From Epiperipatus broadwayi (Eukaryota > Onychophora > Udeonychophora > Euonychophora > Peripatidae): 64,000 bases of DNA. Both the position numbers and the translations under genes were made by a program. The notes beneath the pieces were generated by a model that did not search any database, had not been told where the DNA came from, and saw nothing but the letters and a program-made list of their open reading frames with translations. Shown one piece after another: positions 45,290-57,439 of this stretch (the stretch's first letter is position 1; each line of letters starts with the position of its first letter). The DNA is taken from contig JAQFVV010013066.1 of NCBI GenBank assembly GCA_028023455.1, positions 1-64,000 of the forward strand. Reading direction: 5' to 3'.

Positions 45290-48200
45290 CTGATCATCAT
45301 CAACCATTATCAATCCACTGTAAAATGAAGGTCTCTCCTTTAATCCATCTTCTCTGATCTTTAGCTGCTTTTCTCCACATCATGCCTGCACACTTTTTAT
45401 GGGTGTTTTACAATCTCTTAAAATCCAGTTTGAGATTTTTATTGTTCATCTATTATCATCTCTTCTAGCCATATGTCCAACCCAACTCCAATCTTTTAAT
45501 TTTTTCAATAAGGTCAGTAACAGTTTGTTTTCTTACCCATACATTGCATTTTTGATCTCTTCTTGTTACTCCCAACATGCATCTCTCCATACTACTTTGA
45601 GTTGTCTGGAGTCTCTGTGTTGCTCTTCTATTAAGTGTCCAAGTCATAGATCCAGAAGTAAAAACTAGTAAAACACATATGTTAAAAATCTTTTTCAAAC
45701 ACAAAAACATATTTTCTTTAAGTATCAAGTTATTTCTGCAAAAAGCACTTTAACCAAGTTTAATTTTATGATAAATTTCATTCATTATGTTTCCATTTGT
45801 ATTAATAATCCAACTAAAGTATTTGTAACTGTTAACTTCTTGTAATTCATCATAATCAATCTTTATTTTCATATTTTGAGCAAATCTATTAAACATTACT
45901 TTAGTCTTTTTAACATTTATCTTTAGTCCTACTTTCATGTAATCACTGCTGCAAATTTCCTGCAGCTCAAAAGCATTATTTGCAAAAAAACTATATAATC
46001 TGAAAAATCTAAATGACTTGAATAATCTCCATTTACTTTCATGCCTTCAGTTTCCCATTTTAATCCACAAAATACTTCTTGCAATACTGCAGTAAACAGT
46101 TTTGAAAATATGAAGTCACCTTTTCTTACATTTTTCTCAATGTTGACTTTCCAAGTATCATAATGTTATCTACTCGTTGCTCTTGCATTTTTATAAATAT
46201 CCTTTTAAAATATGACAATATCCTGGATCTATACCTTGATGATCCAATGCTTTAATCACTGAAAAAATGTTTATTGAATGAAATGCCTTTTCATAATCTA
46301 CAAATCCAAAATATAATGGCAAGACATATTCATTTGTTTTTTCTATAACTGCTCTCAATATCTGGATATGATTTACTGTACTAAAATCACTTTTACATCC
46401 AGCTTATTTCCTTGGTTGGTGGAAATCCAATGTTCTTTGTAGATGAGTTGTAATTATCTTGGTAAAAATTTTGTATAAAACCAATAAAAGGTTGATAGGT
46501 CTATAATTTCTAATATCTTCTTTATCACCTTTTTAAAATATTAATATTATTACTGCATTCTTCCAATCATCTGATACATCTTTATCATTTAGACATTTTG
46601 TATATAACTTTGCTAAAAAAAAATATATTTCTTCATCTGCTTCTTTTAATATATCAATTATAATTTCATCATGACCTGAAGCCTTTCCTTTCTTAATACA
46701 TTTAATTGCATAATTCACTTCTTCATTTAAAATTCTGAACAATTCAGATTATGTACTAGAAATAGGAGGTACTTATTCTTTATTACTGTATAATTCTTGA
46801 TAAAACTCTTCTACCCATTTCATAATGTCATCTCTCTTTTTAGTAATAATTTCATCTTTTTTTCTTATTGCAGATATAAATTTTCTACCAATACCAAAAT
46901 GTTGTTTTATATTCTTGAGACATTTATTTACTTTTACAGCCTTCTTTGCTAGTTCACAGTTATACTTTTATATACCATTTCCAACTCTGCTGCACCATTT
47001 TACAAAATTTGAGATATTCAATTCTTTTTAATGCATTATTTTTCTATGTCTTCATATTCCTTTTTTTCTTCATAAATACTACTCTCAGTAGAAATTTTAT
47101 TTCTCAATTGCTGATTTTTTCTACCAGCTATCTTTGTTGCAGTTTTTAAAAATGTATCTGTTATTTTCATATTAATTTCATTCAAATCTGAATCATGTTC
47201 AGAATCTACCAATACTTGAAACCGATTTGTAAGTTGTAATTTAAATTCATTATAATGTTTCTAAAGATTAGGAATATCAACTGTAAAAATAGTTTTTCTT
47301 AATAATTGTTGTATCTGTAGCTTTGCATTAACATGTATCTTACATCTTACTAATCGATGATCATTTTCTGTGTTAAATTTATTAAGAACATTACTAAATA
47401 AACATTTATTTATATAGCGCTCTGCTTAATAATTTTTAATACAATTAAACACAACCATTCAAGCTATTACATATGTCTAAGCTTCATTTGAGAGTGACGT
47501 TCAGTAAATTCTAGGTAATTTCATCGTCATTTACTCGGATATCATAGACAGTTGTTTAAAGTGAGTGATCTATTCTCACACTTTCACTTCCAATACTTAA
47601 GATTTGCCCATATATATACATTTGGGTCGGATTGAATAAGTGGATTCATTTTATTCTTTCCTAAATACTATATCTTGTGTTGGGAGTGGAATTTAGTCAT
47701 TTATTATTTACACTCAGAAAAAGCGTCTGCATAATAGCTTGAATGGCTGTGTTTAATTGTATTAAGAACATTACTATGTTGAAATATGTACTTTCTCTTA
47801 GTCAAAATATAATCCAATTCTGCTGTACCTTCATTGGAATGCTTCCATGTCCATTTTCTTTTAACATGTTTCTCAAAAAAAGAATTCATAATATAAAGTT
47901 TTTTTTCATCAATCTCCAGTAGTCTATGTCCTCTCTCAGTTCTATTACCATAATCAAAATTACCTATAGCAGTTTTATCTTTCATTTGTTTACCAATTCT
48001 AGCAATAAAGTCTCCCATAACAATTTTAAAATGTTGTTTACTATGATCGAAAGCCTTTTGTACACCCTACAAAAATCTACTACTTCATCAGTATGAGAAC
48101 TTGTTGGGGAATAAACCTGAATTATTTGCATTTGGTATCTGCTATTAAGTTGTATAACTAATCTTGCCACTCTGTCTGATAGACCATAAATCTCCACAAT

Positions 48201-48865
48201 GTTTTTCTTCTACTTTTTATTTATAATGAATCCTACTCCACAGGTATTTCCAATATTTATGCCTTTATAATAGAGTACATGTCCACTTTTTTAAATCAAT
48301 TGTCTCTTCACTTTTTCTTCTGCTTTCACGAAGTCAAATAATGTCTCTTTTAATATAAGACAGTTCTTTTAATTCTTGCAATCTTCCTTCATTTGAAAGT
48401 GATCTGCCACTGTAAGTACCTAAATAAAAAGTCATCATCAAATGGCAGCCTGGTTTCACAATCAGGGGATTCTTAGCACTCTCTGCCTTTGGCCACCAAC
48501 CATGTCCTTGGCTGGTGACTTTACAGCCTCCTGGGAATAAGGTCCAGGATTTATTTTTGTCTGTCATACTTGTATATATGTATTAGAAAAATATTTATCA
48601 TTTACACAAACATTCATACTGCCTTATCAGATAACTGAGAAGAATGGCCATGGTGTTTTTTTGATCTCAAACTGAGGTAAAAAGCCAATAAACTCACCAT
48701 ACTGGTTAATTCATGTTGGTGAGCAGCCCATCCTTGTTTGTATACTGTATGAATATTTACATAGTAATAACAGCTGCAATGACAAAAATGTATGGAGTGG
48801 ACATTATGAATTTGTCCTGCTCAGTTTCTTTTAAGTCTTCCAAAAGAAATCAAAGGGAATACTGG
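45290..48865 (-). mobile_element. LINE-3: near full-length APE-type LINE
   Basis: This minus-strand copy contains every part of the family: 5' leader (48,567-48,865), endonuclease, linker, RT, C-terminal domain and a 3' end with GATGATGATCA repeats at 45,290. Endonuclease: a frame from Met 48,567 reads MTDKNKSWTLFPGG, reaches FYLGTYSGRSL and LKELSYIKRDII; MGDFIARIGKQ (about 47,980-48,018) carries the catalytic Asp. RT pieces lie at 45,960-46,742 and the C-terminal CMLGVTRRDQKCNVW at about 45,545-45,590. A 365-bp insertion (47,396-47,760) splits it just after the endonuclease. Many stops; inactive. Confidence 0.82.
47396..47760 (-). mobile_element. 365-bp SINE-like insertion in LINE-3 with 15-bp target duplication
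   Basis: ATTAAGAACATTACT is repeated at both edges (47,381-47,395 and 47,761-47,775), which is the length left by LINE machinery. On the minus strand the 3' end reads AGAGCGCTATATAAATAAAT, which resembles the tail of many L2-type-mobilised SINEs. There is also an inverted repeat of about 31 bases, with one or two differences, near both ends (47,431-47,462 and 47,729-47,760, sharing CATTCAAGCTATTA). No clear pol III boxes are visible. Confidence 0.7.
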
Positions 48866-49894
48866 GGTTAAATGTTTGTGATTTAACAGCTGGATTTAAT
48901 CAAACAATGATTTGATAACAAATCCACTGAATCTTGCAGATCTGTAAACCATTCTGCTATTATTTTAGCTGTATTATAAAAGTCAATCCTTCCAATGTTT
49001 ATTAACTCTCCAAGACGATAATTTGCATTACTCAGATCTATTGATTGCTTGGTTTTGATATTTTCTCAGAATTGACACAACAAATTTATTTTTGGTTTCT
49101 TTAAATTATATGACTCCAGACATTTCAATGTCAACATTGTAATTTGTTCATTAATTTTGGTTTTATAATCTCAATTGAACAAAAGAACAAATGTATACTT
49201 CTTGTCATTTTTTAGCATTTAATATTATTGATTTGGAAAACATTTTAAATGTTTTTCCGTTTATTTTTTTTAAATAAAAACATAATAATTGCATAATTTT
49301 TTCACATATACCCTATAAAGTTTATTTTTGTAATTCACTTCAATATCAACAATTTTCTGTAAATCTGAACTCTAGTGACTGTTAGAAATGAATCAGTCCA
49401 AAGCCAAAAACATGTTTAACATGTTCTGGGAGAGAGACCTTGATCAAGTAATGCACTTGTCACCATCTATCTGGATAAATCTATTTGTTATGGGTTGGCT
49501 AAAAATTTCAGTTTTTTTTCCATATTTGTGATTTAATATAATTGTTATATTTAGCATATTATTTTTATATTTTTAGGATATGTGCAATGTTTTTGCATAT
49601 TTCTTCATCTGCAAGCTTCATTATTAACTGTTTCATTATATCCATAGATAATAATTTTCAGGAGCTGTTTTTGCAGAACAAAACACTTTTTTCTTTCAGA
49701 ATTATAGAATTATATATTTGAATACTACATCAATTGGCATTATTTGATAATTTAGGCATTCTTTCAAAAATGTAACTATCTCTGTTATTGTAGTTATGGC
49801 ATTTATTGTTTTTAATGCCATTGTATACATAACATTATTATCTATTGTGATATGTAATCCAATTTGTTTATTTTTTATTTTGTTATAATTGCAT
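48866..49894. other. AT-rich non-coding stretch
   Basis: Unknown DNA between the LINE-3 5' end and the second 0.9-kb repeat. If that pair are LTRs this would be internal element DNA, but no protein motif is seen on either strand. Confidence 0.35.
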
Positions 49895-50935
49895 CAATAT
49901 GAATAGCCTTGAATGCAAATTGGTTAAACATTTGTGAATATTTTACAGCATAGTCATATTCATAGTAACAAAAAGGAAAGTGGGACAATGAACATTTGGA
50001 TTGATTAATATGCAAACATGCCAATTTACACATATCACTTGCAAAATAATATGGTAGGTGTTGAAGGACAATGAACATTTGAATTAACTAATATGCAAAC
50101 ATGCAAAATTACACATATCACTTGCATAATTGTAAAAGGCATGAATTACTGATTTATGGTAGTGTTGTGTACAATAAACCCAGTCACTTACTCATCAATC
50201 TGATGGACAATTGTGCTCATTGCAAGCCACTTTATTGTCAAGTAGACTGATGAATCCACATCATGCCCTATGTATACCAACTTTATGCTAGTGTCTATTT
50301 TAGCATACACTAGCATTGTACTAATGTTGGAGTACTGTTGTTAGTGCAACACTCAGCAAAGTAAACTGTAATGAAAGTGAATTGGTTGTAGTTAAGTTTG
50401 TACATTATCTAGAAAGTGTAATCCATAGGTGACTTGTCTTTAGTGTAATTTAATAATGGATTTAGATGATGAAGACACTTAAAGCTACTATTTAAAACAT
50501 CTGAGCAAATTGTTTTAACTTTCATGAAAGATTCACTATTAAAACAGTTAAATCCCTACATTAGGATGGTGTTGTTTTAAAATAATATTTCTTGTAAAAT
50601 AGAATTTTTAAGAGCTTTTGTTAAACAATTGTAATGATATTTTATCATTATTTAGTTTTAAATGTAATTTTTATTATCTCTTGTGTCTGCCTCAAACATA
50701 CATATCTTTTGGTTTCTAAGGAGGTATCACTTAAAGCAAGCTAATTTCTGTAAGGGAAGAGTATGTGAATGATAGTGAATAGCACTGGAAATATTCATGG
50801 GTTTGATGATCATTTTAAAATTTATTTTCACATTGGAATGTTAGATGTAAATATCCAAATATTTTTCTTCTTTTGATGAACTTTTGTATTTTTTGTTCAG
50901 TCTAAACATGATAGTTGACCCAATTTATCTTACAT
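49895..50935 (+). repeat. About 0.9-kb direct repeat, copy 2
   Basis: Partner of 43,985-44,870. It contains an extra internal duplication (49,988-50,043 and 50,068-50,123). A short third fragment of the same sequence appears at about 51,455-51,510 around CACTAATATGCAAATGC. Confidence 0.6.
49988..50123 (+). repeat. Short tandem duplication, about 80-bp unit
   Basis: ACAATGAACATTTG plus an AATATGCAAACATG segment and TTACACATATCACTTGCA occur twice, at 49,988-50,043 and 50,068-50,123, with few differences. Confidence 0.75.
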
Positions 50936-52968
50936 TTTAATAATTGTGTTCTCAATGGCAATAAACGGCACATTATTGACATAGCGTTTTTGAAGAAAAT
51001 ATATATTTTAAAGAAAAAAAATGATTGTATATTTGTTATGTTATAATATATGATAAAGTAGAATATAATAATAATTGTTTAACAAAAGATCTTAAGAATT
51101 CTATTTTGCAATTAACTCCAAGCCTCTGAACCACAATAATACTAATGTATAGATAAGCCTTCCTATTTTACTGGTGCATTAGGTAAGTTAAAAAACATTT
51201 TTCTCATATGACTTCAGTATTAGTTTTAAAAACCCTTCTAATTCCAATCATTCAGTAATATTCAAAGCAAGTTATTTTTTAACAAGGCTCTTCATATAAT
51301 CTACAATATTAGTTACTACAAACACACTTGCAATGTAATTTGCTAGTGTGAGTCTCATGCTAACACTACCTGTAAAATTATTTGCACAAAGTTCAATGAC
51401 TGAAATGGAAAACACAAAGAGATGTGCACACCTCCTATATAAAAAATAAAACATTCTTGAATTCACTAATATGCAAATGCTATATGTAAATTTACAAACT
51501 TGCATTTTATTTAATCAAACATTTGTTCTCTTACATAGCTGGCTCAGTACTATGAATATAGGAAATCTAGTCAAAAGCCATATTGTGTTAAATAAGTACA
51601 TATGTTAGGTTTTTTCTGTGTAAGTGACCTTATCTATATTTTTGAATTACAAACAAATACAGCAAGAAATAAAATCTATTGTGTTAAATAAAGATTGTTG
51701 TTATTTTTTTAGTAGCTCTCATGCTTTTGCCACATTTATACTTACTTCTAAAGAAATATTCTGCTTCATGTTTAAGAAAATTTCTACATGGCCTACCATG
51801 ACCCCATAAACTATTGCCCATTCAATAATGGACCCAGTTTATTAATTCCTTCTCACTTAGTAATATCTCTGTAAGCTTTATATCTTTTATTTCCCATAGA
51901 CATTGATGTAGCAGCATTTAAATAATTCTTAAATTGTCAATTCTATTCTAAGGACCAAATCATATTCACATATACTTTAAGTTTGTAATTGCATCATTTT
52001 TCAGAATAAAAGATGTGCTATCAATTTCAATGTTATGGGTTTTAAATATGTATATTGTTTTATGTTACTCTATATAGGGTAGTTTTAGGCAGCTTAATGG
52101 CACAATCAATTTGACATATTTGATACATCTTTGCTGAACATCTATAAGAGTTTTGCAAAATTAAGCTTATCATATGTTATTACATTCATAAGTGTGCAGG
52201 ATTAAATACGATTCAAATATATTTGCCATTGACCAAGATTTTGTATATCAAATGATGTCATGTTGTTCTGTATTTTCAGTTCACTGCACTGCTAAATTTA
52301 ATTTTTCACTAATCCTTTATTTATGCTTTATAGGTTAAATTGTCTACCAGAATCAAATAATATATCCAGGGCCATTCAATCCATTGGCATAAAAGAAAAC
52401 AATGTTTAATTATATTTCAAGGGGTTATTTATTCTCAATAGTAATAATTGTATTAGTAAAAATAAGAAATTCCAACATACTATTTATTAGTAAAGATAAA
52501 TAATTTCAACATACTATTTACCAGCTGAAACAAGATTACATAGATCTTGTATCAGTTTATATATTCTTAAAGATTTAATATCTATAAAGTCTCTTTAATT
52601 CTGTAATATTGTATTCTTATAATTTTATAAAAACGTTACTGCTCACATACATTTTATTAAATATAGTCCAATTAGATTTTTGCCTAAAGCTCTTCATTAT
52701 TAATTTTTACAACTTCACTTTCACTAATGTATTTTTTTACTTATTTATTTTGCATTTCAACACCTTTTAATAATTTTGCTGACATTTTTTTCATTTTTGC
52801 TAATTTTCATAAACTTTTCATTACATACAAATTAATCCATTGCAATTTTTATAAAATAGTTTTTCTGTCAGCATAATAATTATTTATTTTCAGGACTATC
52901 CTTGTTTATCAATATTAAAAGTTTGTACACAGAATTCTATTTATTCTTTAATAAAATATATGTATGTT
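50936..52968. other. AT-rich non-coding stretch
   Basis: No gene, RNA gene or further repeat recognised, except the third fragment of the 0.9-kb repeat near 51.5 kb. Confidence 0.4.
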
Positions 52969-52973
52969 GTCAA

Positions 52974-53067
52974 GCGTTGTTAGCCGAGAGGTCATCGCAC
53001 CCACCTTGCAAGAAAATAGTTGATTGCAGATGGGTGTGGGTTCACATTTCGGTCGATGCTATGACAT
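52974..53067 (+). mobile_element. tRNA-derived SINE, copy 2
   Basis: Starts AAGCGTTGTTAGCCGAGAGG, in which TTAGCCGAGAGGTCA is a good pol III A box. GGGTTCACATTTCGG about 50 bases later is a degenerate B box. It ends GGTCGATGCTATGAC as in the copy at 44.9 kb, followed by a TA-rich microsatellite that may be its tail (53,075-53,090). Confidence 0.7.
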
Positions 53068-53289
53068 ATGAAAATATATATATATGTATGTTTAAAAGAA
53101 AATGATAATTAAACAATGGCACCTGTTCCAGAATAGAACAGCATTAATTTATTTATTAACTTTTTCAACTGTTGCTAGGATTGAGATGAAATAAGCATAT
53201 CTCATCTCTTAAAAAATCAATGTCATCACACAGATATTCATATTAATAGATCTGATCACATATAGCCCAAAGCTGAGTGTTCAAGGGAA

Positions 53290-55320
53290 CTATAAATGGC
53301 TCAGTTTACAATACACATTAAGTTTCAAGAGTGGACATAGACTCTTATACAGACCAAACCAGAATTTTGATGACTGTACTGTACCAGACCAAAACTCCCC
53401 TGCGGATTTCCTAATCCTAATCTTGCACTGAGCATGAAGTGAACAAGATTTAACAGGAAAAGAAATGGATACCAATTTAGCCGATTATCTATACTCATGT
53501 ATATTGGTACTTCCAGCTAAACTGATAGAAAGAGTGGATTGACAGGACTCTTCCAGTTAAAAACACCCTTTAGTTAATATCTTATTTAAATGCCCGAATA
53601 TTTAGAACAATAGCAAGTACACACCTTTGAAAAATCTATTTACAAAATAGACCTTTGTGTGCCACTTCTAGAAAAGAATAAAAAAAAGAATTTTTCCCCC
53701 TCCCAGAAGGATGTGCAATACCATATGTCCAGCGAAACATGAGAATAAGATTCAACACCCCGGTAGAGCGATATCCCTTTGTGGCTAGCTCAGTCACTCT
53801 ACATCTAGGGTCTTCAAATGGGTAAATTAAATGATTATTACAGGTACGTGGTTGATAAGGAAAGAATACATTTTTATCAATATGAATAATAATACGAAAC
53901 CGAAACAAGTTTAATATTATGATTAACTATTTATTTAATCCCAAATACCCACCACCGTTTCATATATATATATTTTTGATGCTTTTAGATATATAAATAC
54001 AATTTAAATGATCACGAAAATAGATAAACCCCTAAAGCTATTTACAATAAGATACTTAATAAAGAATGGAAGTGGTCTGAGCCCCTTTTACCCAGTAGAA
54101 ATAAATTTTCCTTTGTGTGCTTTGCTATACAGATATGAGTTTCTCGGTCATACAGGCAGACGCTTTTACTGATGACTTTAAAACCTTTATATATATATAT
54201 ATATAGATAAATTCCTATACATGTATATACATGCAGCACAATTATACACTTATTACTATTTTAAATATAAAGTTATTAGAGGACTTGCTTACAGGGAATC
54301 TATAATAGATCAATCCCTTCTTGCACCATCATGAGGTGCCGCAGTGACAAAAAAAAATAACTTAAAAAGGATATACGGTTAAATACATTTTTTTTTTTTT
54401 TTAGATATTCAACATGAGATATCGTATTTACCGAATATTATAAGCGTATGTACGCATATATACACATGTATATTTATATATGATGAATTTCAGGAATAAC
54501 AACAAGAGCAAAACGTATAGCAACAACAACAAAAAAAAAATCTCATTGCAATCTTTGTTGAAAATATTAGAATTTAAAATAGAAAAATTGACTCAAAAGA
54601 TTTAAGTAAAAGCTTTATCATATATGCCCGTAATAACTGCAAATTCAATATACATATGCGAGAGACTCTCTCTTTTTTTTTAAATGATTAATAATAATAA
54701 CAAAAAAAAATAATAATATATTTAATCGGAAATATCAAAGTTAATTATTTCAATATTAATAAAATCTCTTAAAATAAACCTATGTCTGTGTCTTCATTCT
54801 TCTCCTCTGGGCTCTGAGTGGGCTTTGAGTCAACTGGCTGTGTACTGAGGATTTCATTTATTTAGTAGGGCAGCATTTGTCATCATCGTAGGCGGCTGGA
54901 AACTGGCATGGTCATATCTTGGCGGCTTAAGACAGAGAAAGGGCGGTGCACCGGCTGGTTGTCTACCCCACGGTCATTTTACTGGACTCACTGGTAGATT
55001 GCTTCATATTTTCCTCTGTTTGTATATGATAATAAATTTTATCAAATGTTCATTTTTCTATCTTGACTAGTTTATTAAATTCTGAAGAAATCAAGAGTTC
55101 TTAAAAGAACTATATAATGGATTTCTTAGAAAATGTCAGCGGCGGTCTAGTCCATAAATTTATTTCTAAGTTGCTAGATGATTGAAAATCTCTGGAGCCA
55201 AAGTAGTGAACGACTTGAATGCCCAAGAAAGAAAAAAAATTCCACAGCACTATCAATCCCACTAATAAAACCCAATTCAGATATCCCTCTGAGAAGGATG
55301 AATCAGCCAATCCTTTTAAT
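53290..55320. promoter_or_regulatory. Second CpG-retaining patch, candidate regulatory or exon DNA
   Basis: Higher GC and CpG than its surroundings, especially 53,695-53,860 and 54,890-54,985 (for example GGCGGCTGGAAACTGG, CTTGGCGGCTTAAG and GGGCGGTGCACCGG). No repeat I recognise covers it. No coding frame with a domain is seen, so it is either regulatory, a non-coding exon or an untranslated leader. A TA run lies at 54,187-54,205 and a homopolymer near 54,389. Confidence 0.3.
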
Positions 55321-55812
55321 TTATCTTATCACTTAGATTATAAACATTCCTCTATATCTTTCCGATTAAATTCTACATTTTAAGTTTGACAATGGTTTCC
55401 ATCTTGAATAACCCAGACCACTTGCTTATGAAATCAATTCAAAAGAATTTTTTTAAAAAGATAACAGTTTAATTATAGCATTATCAAACCTTTTGCTTTT
55501 GATCAGATTTTTGCAAAAGCAATTAACATTTTTTTTTTCTTATGGAATAAAATTACAATCTTTAGAAAATTAAAAAAAATCTACAAGTATATTAGAAAAT
55601 AAAAAAGCAAATACATATAATGACATATCATAAAAAATATACAAAAAGGAAAAACAAAAACAACACATGAGTTTATTATGCAATATTTTGTATGTCAATT
55701 TCATATTACTTTAAATTGGTGTGTGTGGGTATTTTAATGCTCAGACCAACTTCCATTATTAATATAGCATGTTTATATAGTTGTTGTGCCTAATATGTAC
55801 AAATCTATATAT
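55321..55812. other. AT-rich non-coding stretch
   Basis: No feature recognised. Confidence 0.35.
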
Positions 55813-55816
55813 GTAT

Positions 55817-55841
55817 CTGCTGTAATATTTTTTACAGCAGA
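55817..55841. other. Perfect short inverted repeat
   Basis: CTGCTGTAA and its complement TTACAGCAG face each other around a T-rich loop, directly before the second hairpin repeat, so two hairpins lie side by side. Confidence 0.6.
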
Positions 55842-55844
55842 TTT

Positions 55845-55875
55845 TGTGCAAGGCCATTTGATAATGCCTGGCACA
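55845..55875. repeat. 33-bp hairpin-forming dispersed repeat, copy 2
   Basis: Identical to bases 15-45. The identity ends abruptly on both sides (ATATA in copy 1, GTACA in copy 2). Confidence 0.6.
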
Positions 55876-55880
55876 GTACA

Positions 55881-56680
55881 TTTCTATAGATACAATTTAT
55901 AAGTCATATATTTTACTAATCTTTGTAAGCATAATTAGTAAAGTTGTTATATGTAAAGCATTGTTAATTTTATTTACATTTGTTATTTTCTTAAAAGTAA
56001 CATCAAATTTCCGTTCTAAATTTTTTGATGTCATAAATTACTTCTGCTTGACTGACCACTTTTACTAGTTATGGTGATTTTACACTGCAGAAAACTGAAG
56101 CTGTCAATGACAGTATTGAATTCATTGTCATTTGCATTGTAGCAGTCATGATATGATTTTAACCAGAAGCTACAATTTTGTAGGCATTGGTAAGTTAATA
56201 TTCTGCAATATGAAATATTTTCAGTAATTCAGAATAAAAGAAAGTTAACCAAATGTGTACATTTTTTGACTTATTGTTATTGTTTGAATTTGAGTATTAA
56301 GATATCTGTGTTGCATGGAAATTACAAATGATTTTATTATGAATACTATTTTCAATTGACCAATTTATTTAAAGAGGATTCAGAAATTTTTTATAAATAT
56401 TATGATTATCTCACTGCTATGTTTTATTGACCCATAGGTAAATGAAATCACAAATTGCCTATATAATCATGAAATATGAGAGCAATTTCTATAAACTGGA
56501 TTAACTGAAATACTAAGTAATTATTTCAGTTACAAACCTGAAACACATAGTATAGGTAAATTTAAAAAATATATGGCAGAATAAGATGGGTGAGGATATG
56601 ACTATAACAAGTATTGAGGGAACTTGCCAAGAGTTAAATATTGCAATTTATTGTAGGCATTCTTCTTGAATAATTACTTT
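55881..56680. other. AT-rich non-coding stretch
   Basis: No feature recognised. An LTR of gypsy-4 would be expected near here, but none of this stretch matches the gypsy-1 LTR by eye. Confidence 0.35.
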
Positions 56681-56689
56681 TTGGTTTAG

Positions 56690-57360
56690 ATGAAAGTTGT
56701 TGGCCTCAATACAGTTAACATACAAAAAAAAATCTATTTGGAAGTAGCCCATGAAATAGTTCTTAACCAATCAAAGCAATTTTATAATTATGACAAGAAT
56801 CAATACAGTATAATGATACAAAAAGTTAAAATTAAACATGAACCCAATAAAAGTAATATTAAAGAAATTGTGTGTTATCATTGTGAGAAGAGTCACATGC
56901 AAGAGAAAAATAAATTTAATACACAGCCTTGCAGAACTGATAAATAATCAGGTCACTTAGAAAGAACTTATAGGGTTAAAAATGTCACAGGTCACCAAGT
57001 TAATATAAAATATAAACATGAAAATAGATATTAATAGAAAGATGGGTATGACAATGATAGCAGTTAAAAATGGAATAGATTACCAGAAAATTGTAAGAAC
57101 CTTTTTATATTAATGTGAACTAGTTTAAGTGTAAAAGCTGCTAGTTGTTACAGTATGAGGATGTTAAAGAAAGTGTATATAACTAAAATTTAAAACAAAG
57201 CCATAAGTTAGCATTGTATATAGTAAATTGTGGTCTTAATCCTAATATAGGTTGGAAATCATTCAGTGGTCATAATGTCAACACATGTAAACTGAAATTA
57301 AAAAATGGAAAAAAATTTAACATGTTCGCACACTGTGACAAGTCTCAATTAATTTAGACC
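56690..57360 (+). pseudogene. gypsy-4 Gag zinc region and protease remnant
   Basis: The open 85-residue piece has EVAHEIVLNQSKQFYNY matching VAHEIVLDKSEEFRNF of gypsy-1, then EIVCYHCEKSHMQEKN, a zinc knuckle that lost its second Cys and spacing. Beyond a stop near 56,945, pieces match the protease (GMTMIAVKNGIDYQKIV, about 57,043-57,090) and LYIVNCGLNPNIG (about 57,212-57,250), matching LYIVQGGLNPIIG of gypsy-1 including the conserved Gly. The protease catalytic Asp region is not recognisable. Confidence 0.7.
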
Positions 57361-57439
57361 CAAAACAAAATCATCCAACTATTAACTACATAAATAACTG
57401 ACATAACTAAAATGATAAAATAATACACAGTAAAAAGAT

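Noticed and set aside
52974-53067. A functional tRNA gene
   Set aside because: The A and B boxes are degenerate, the acceptor stem does not pair, and a relative with the same non-tRNA end is at 44.9 kb.
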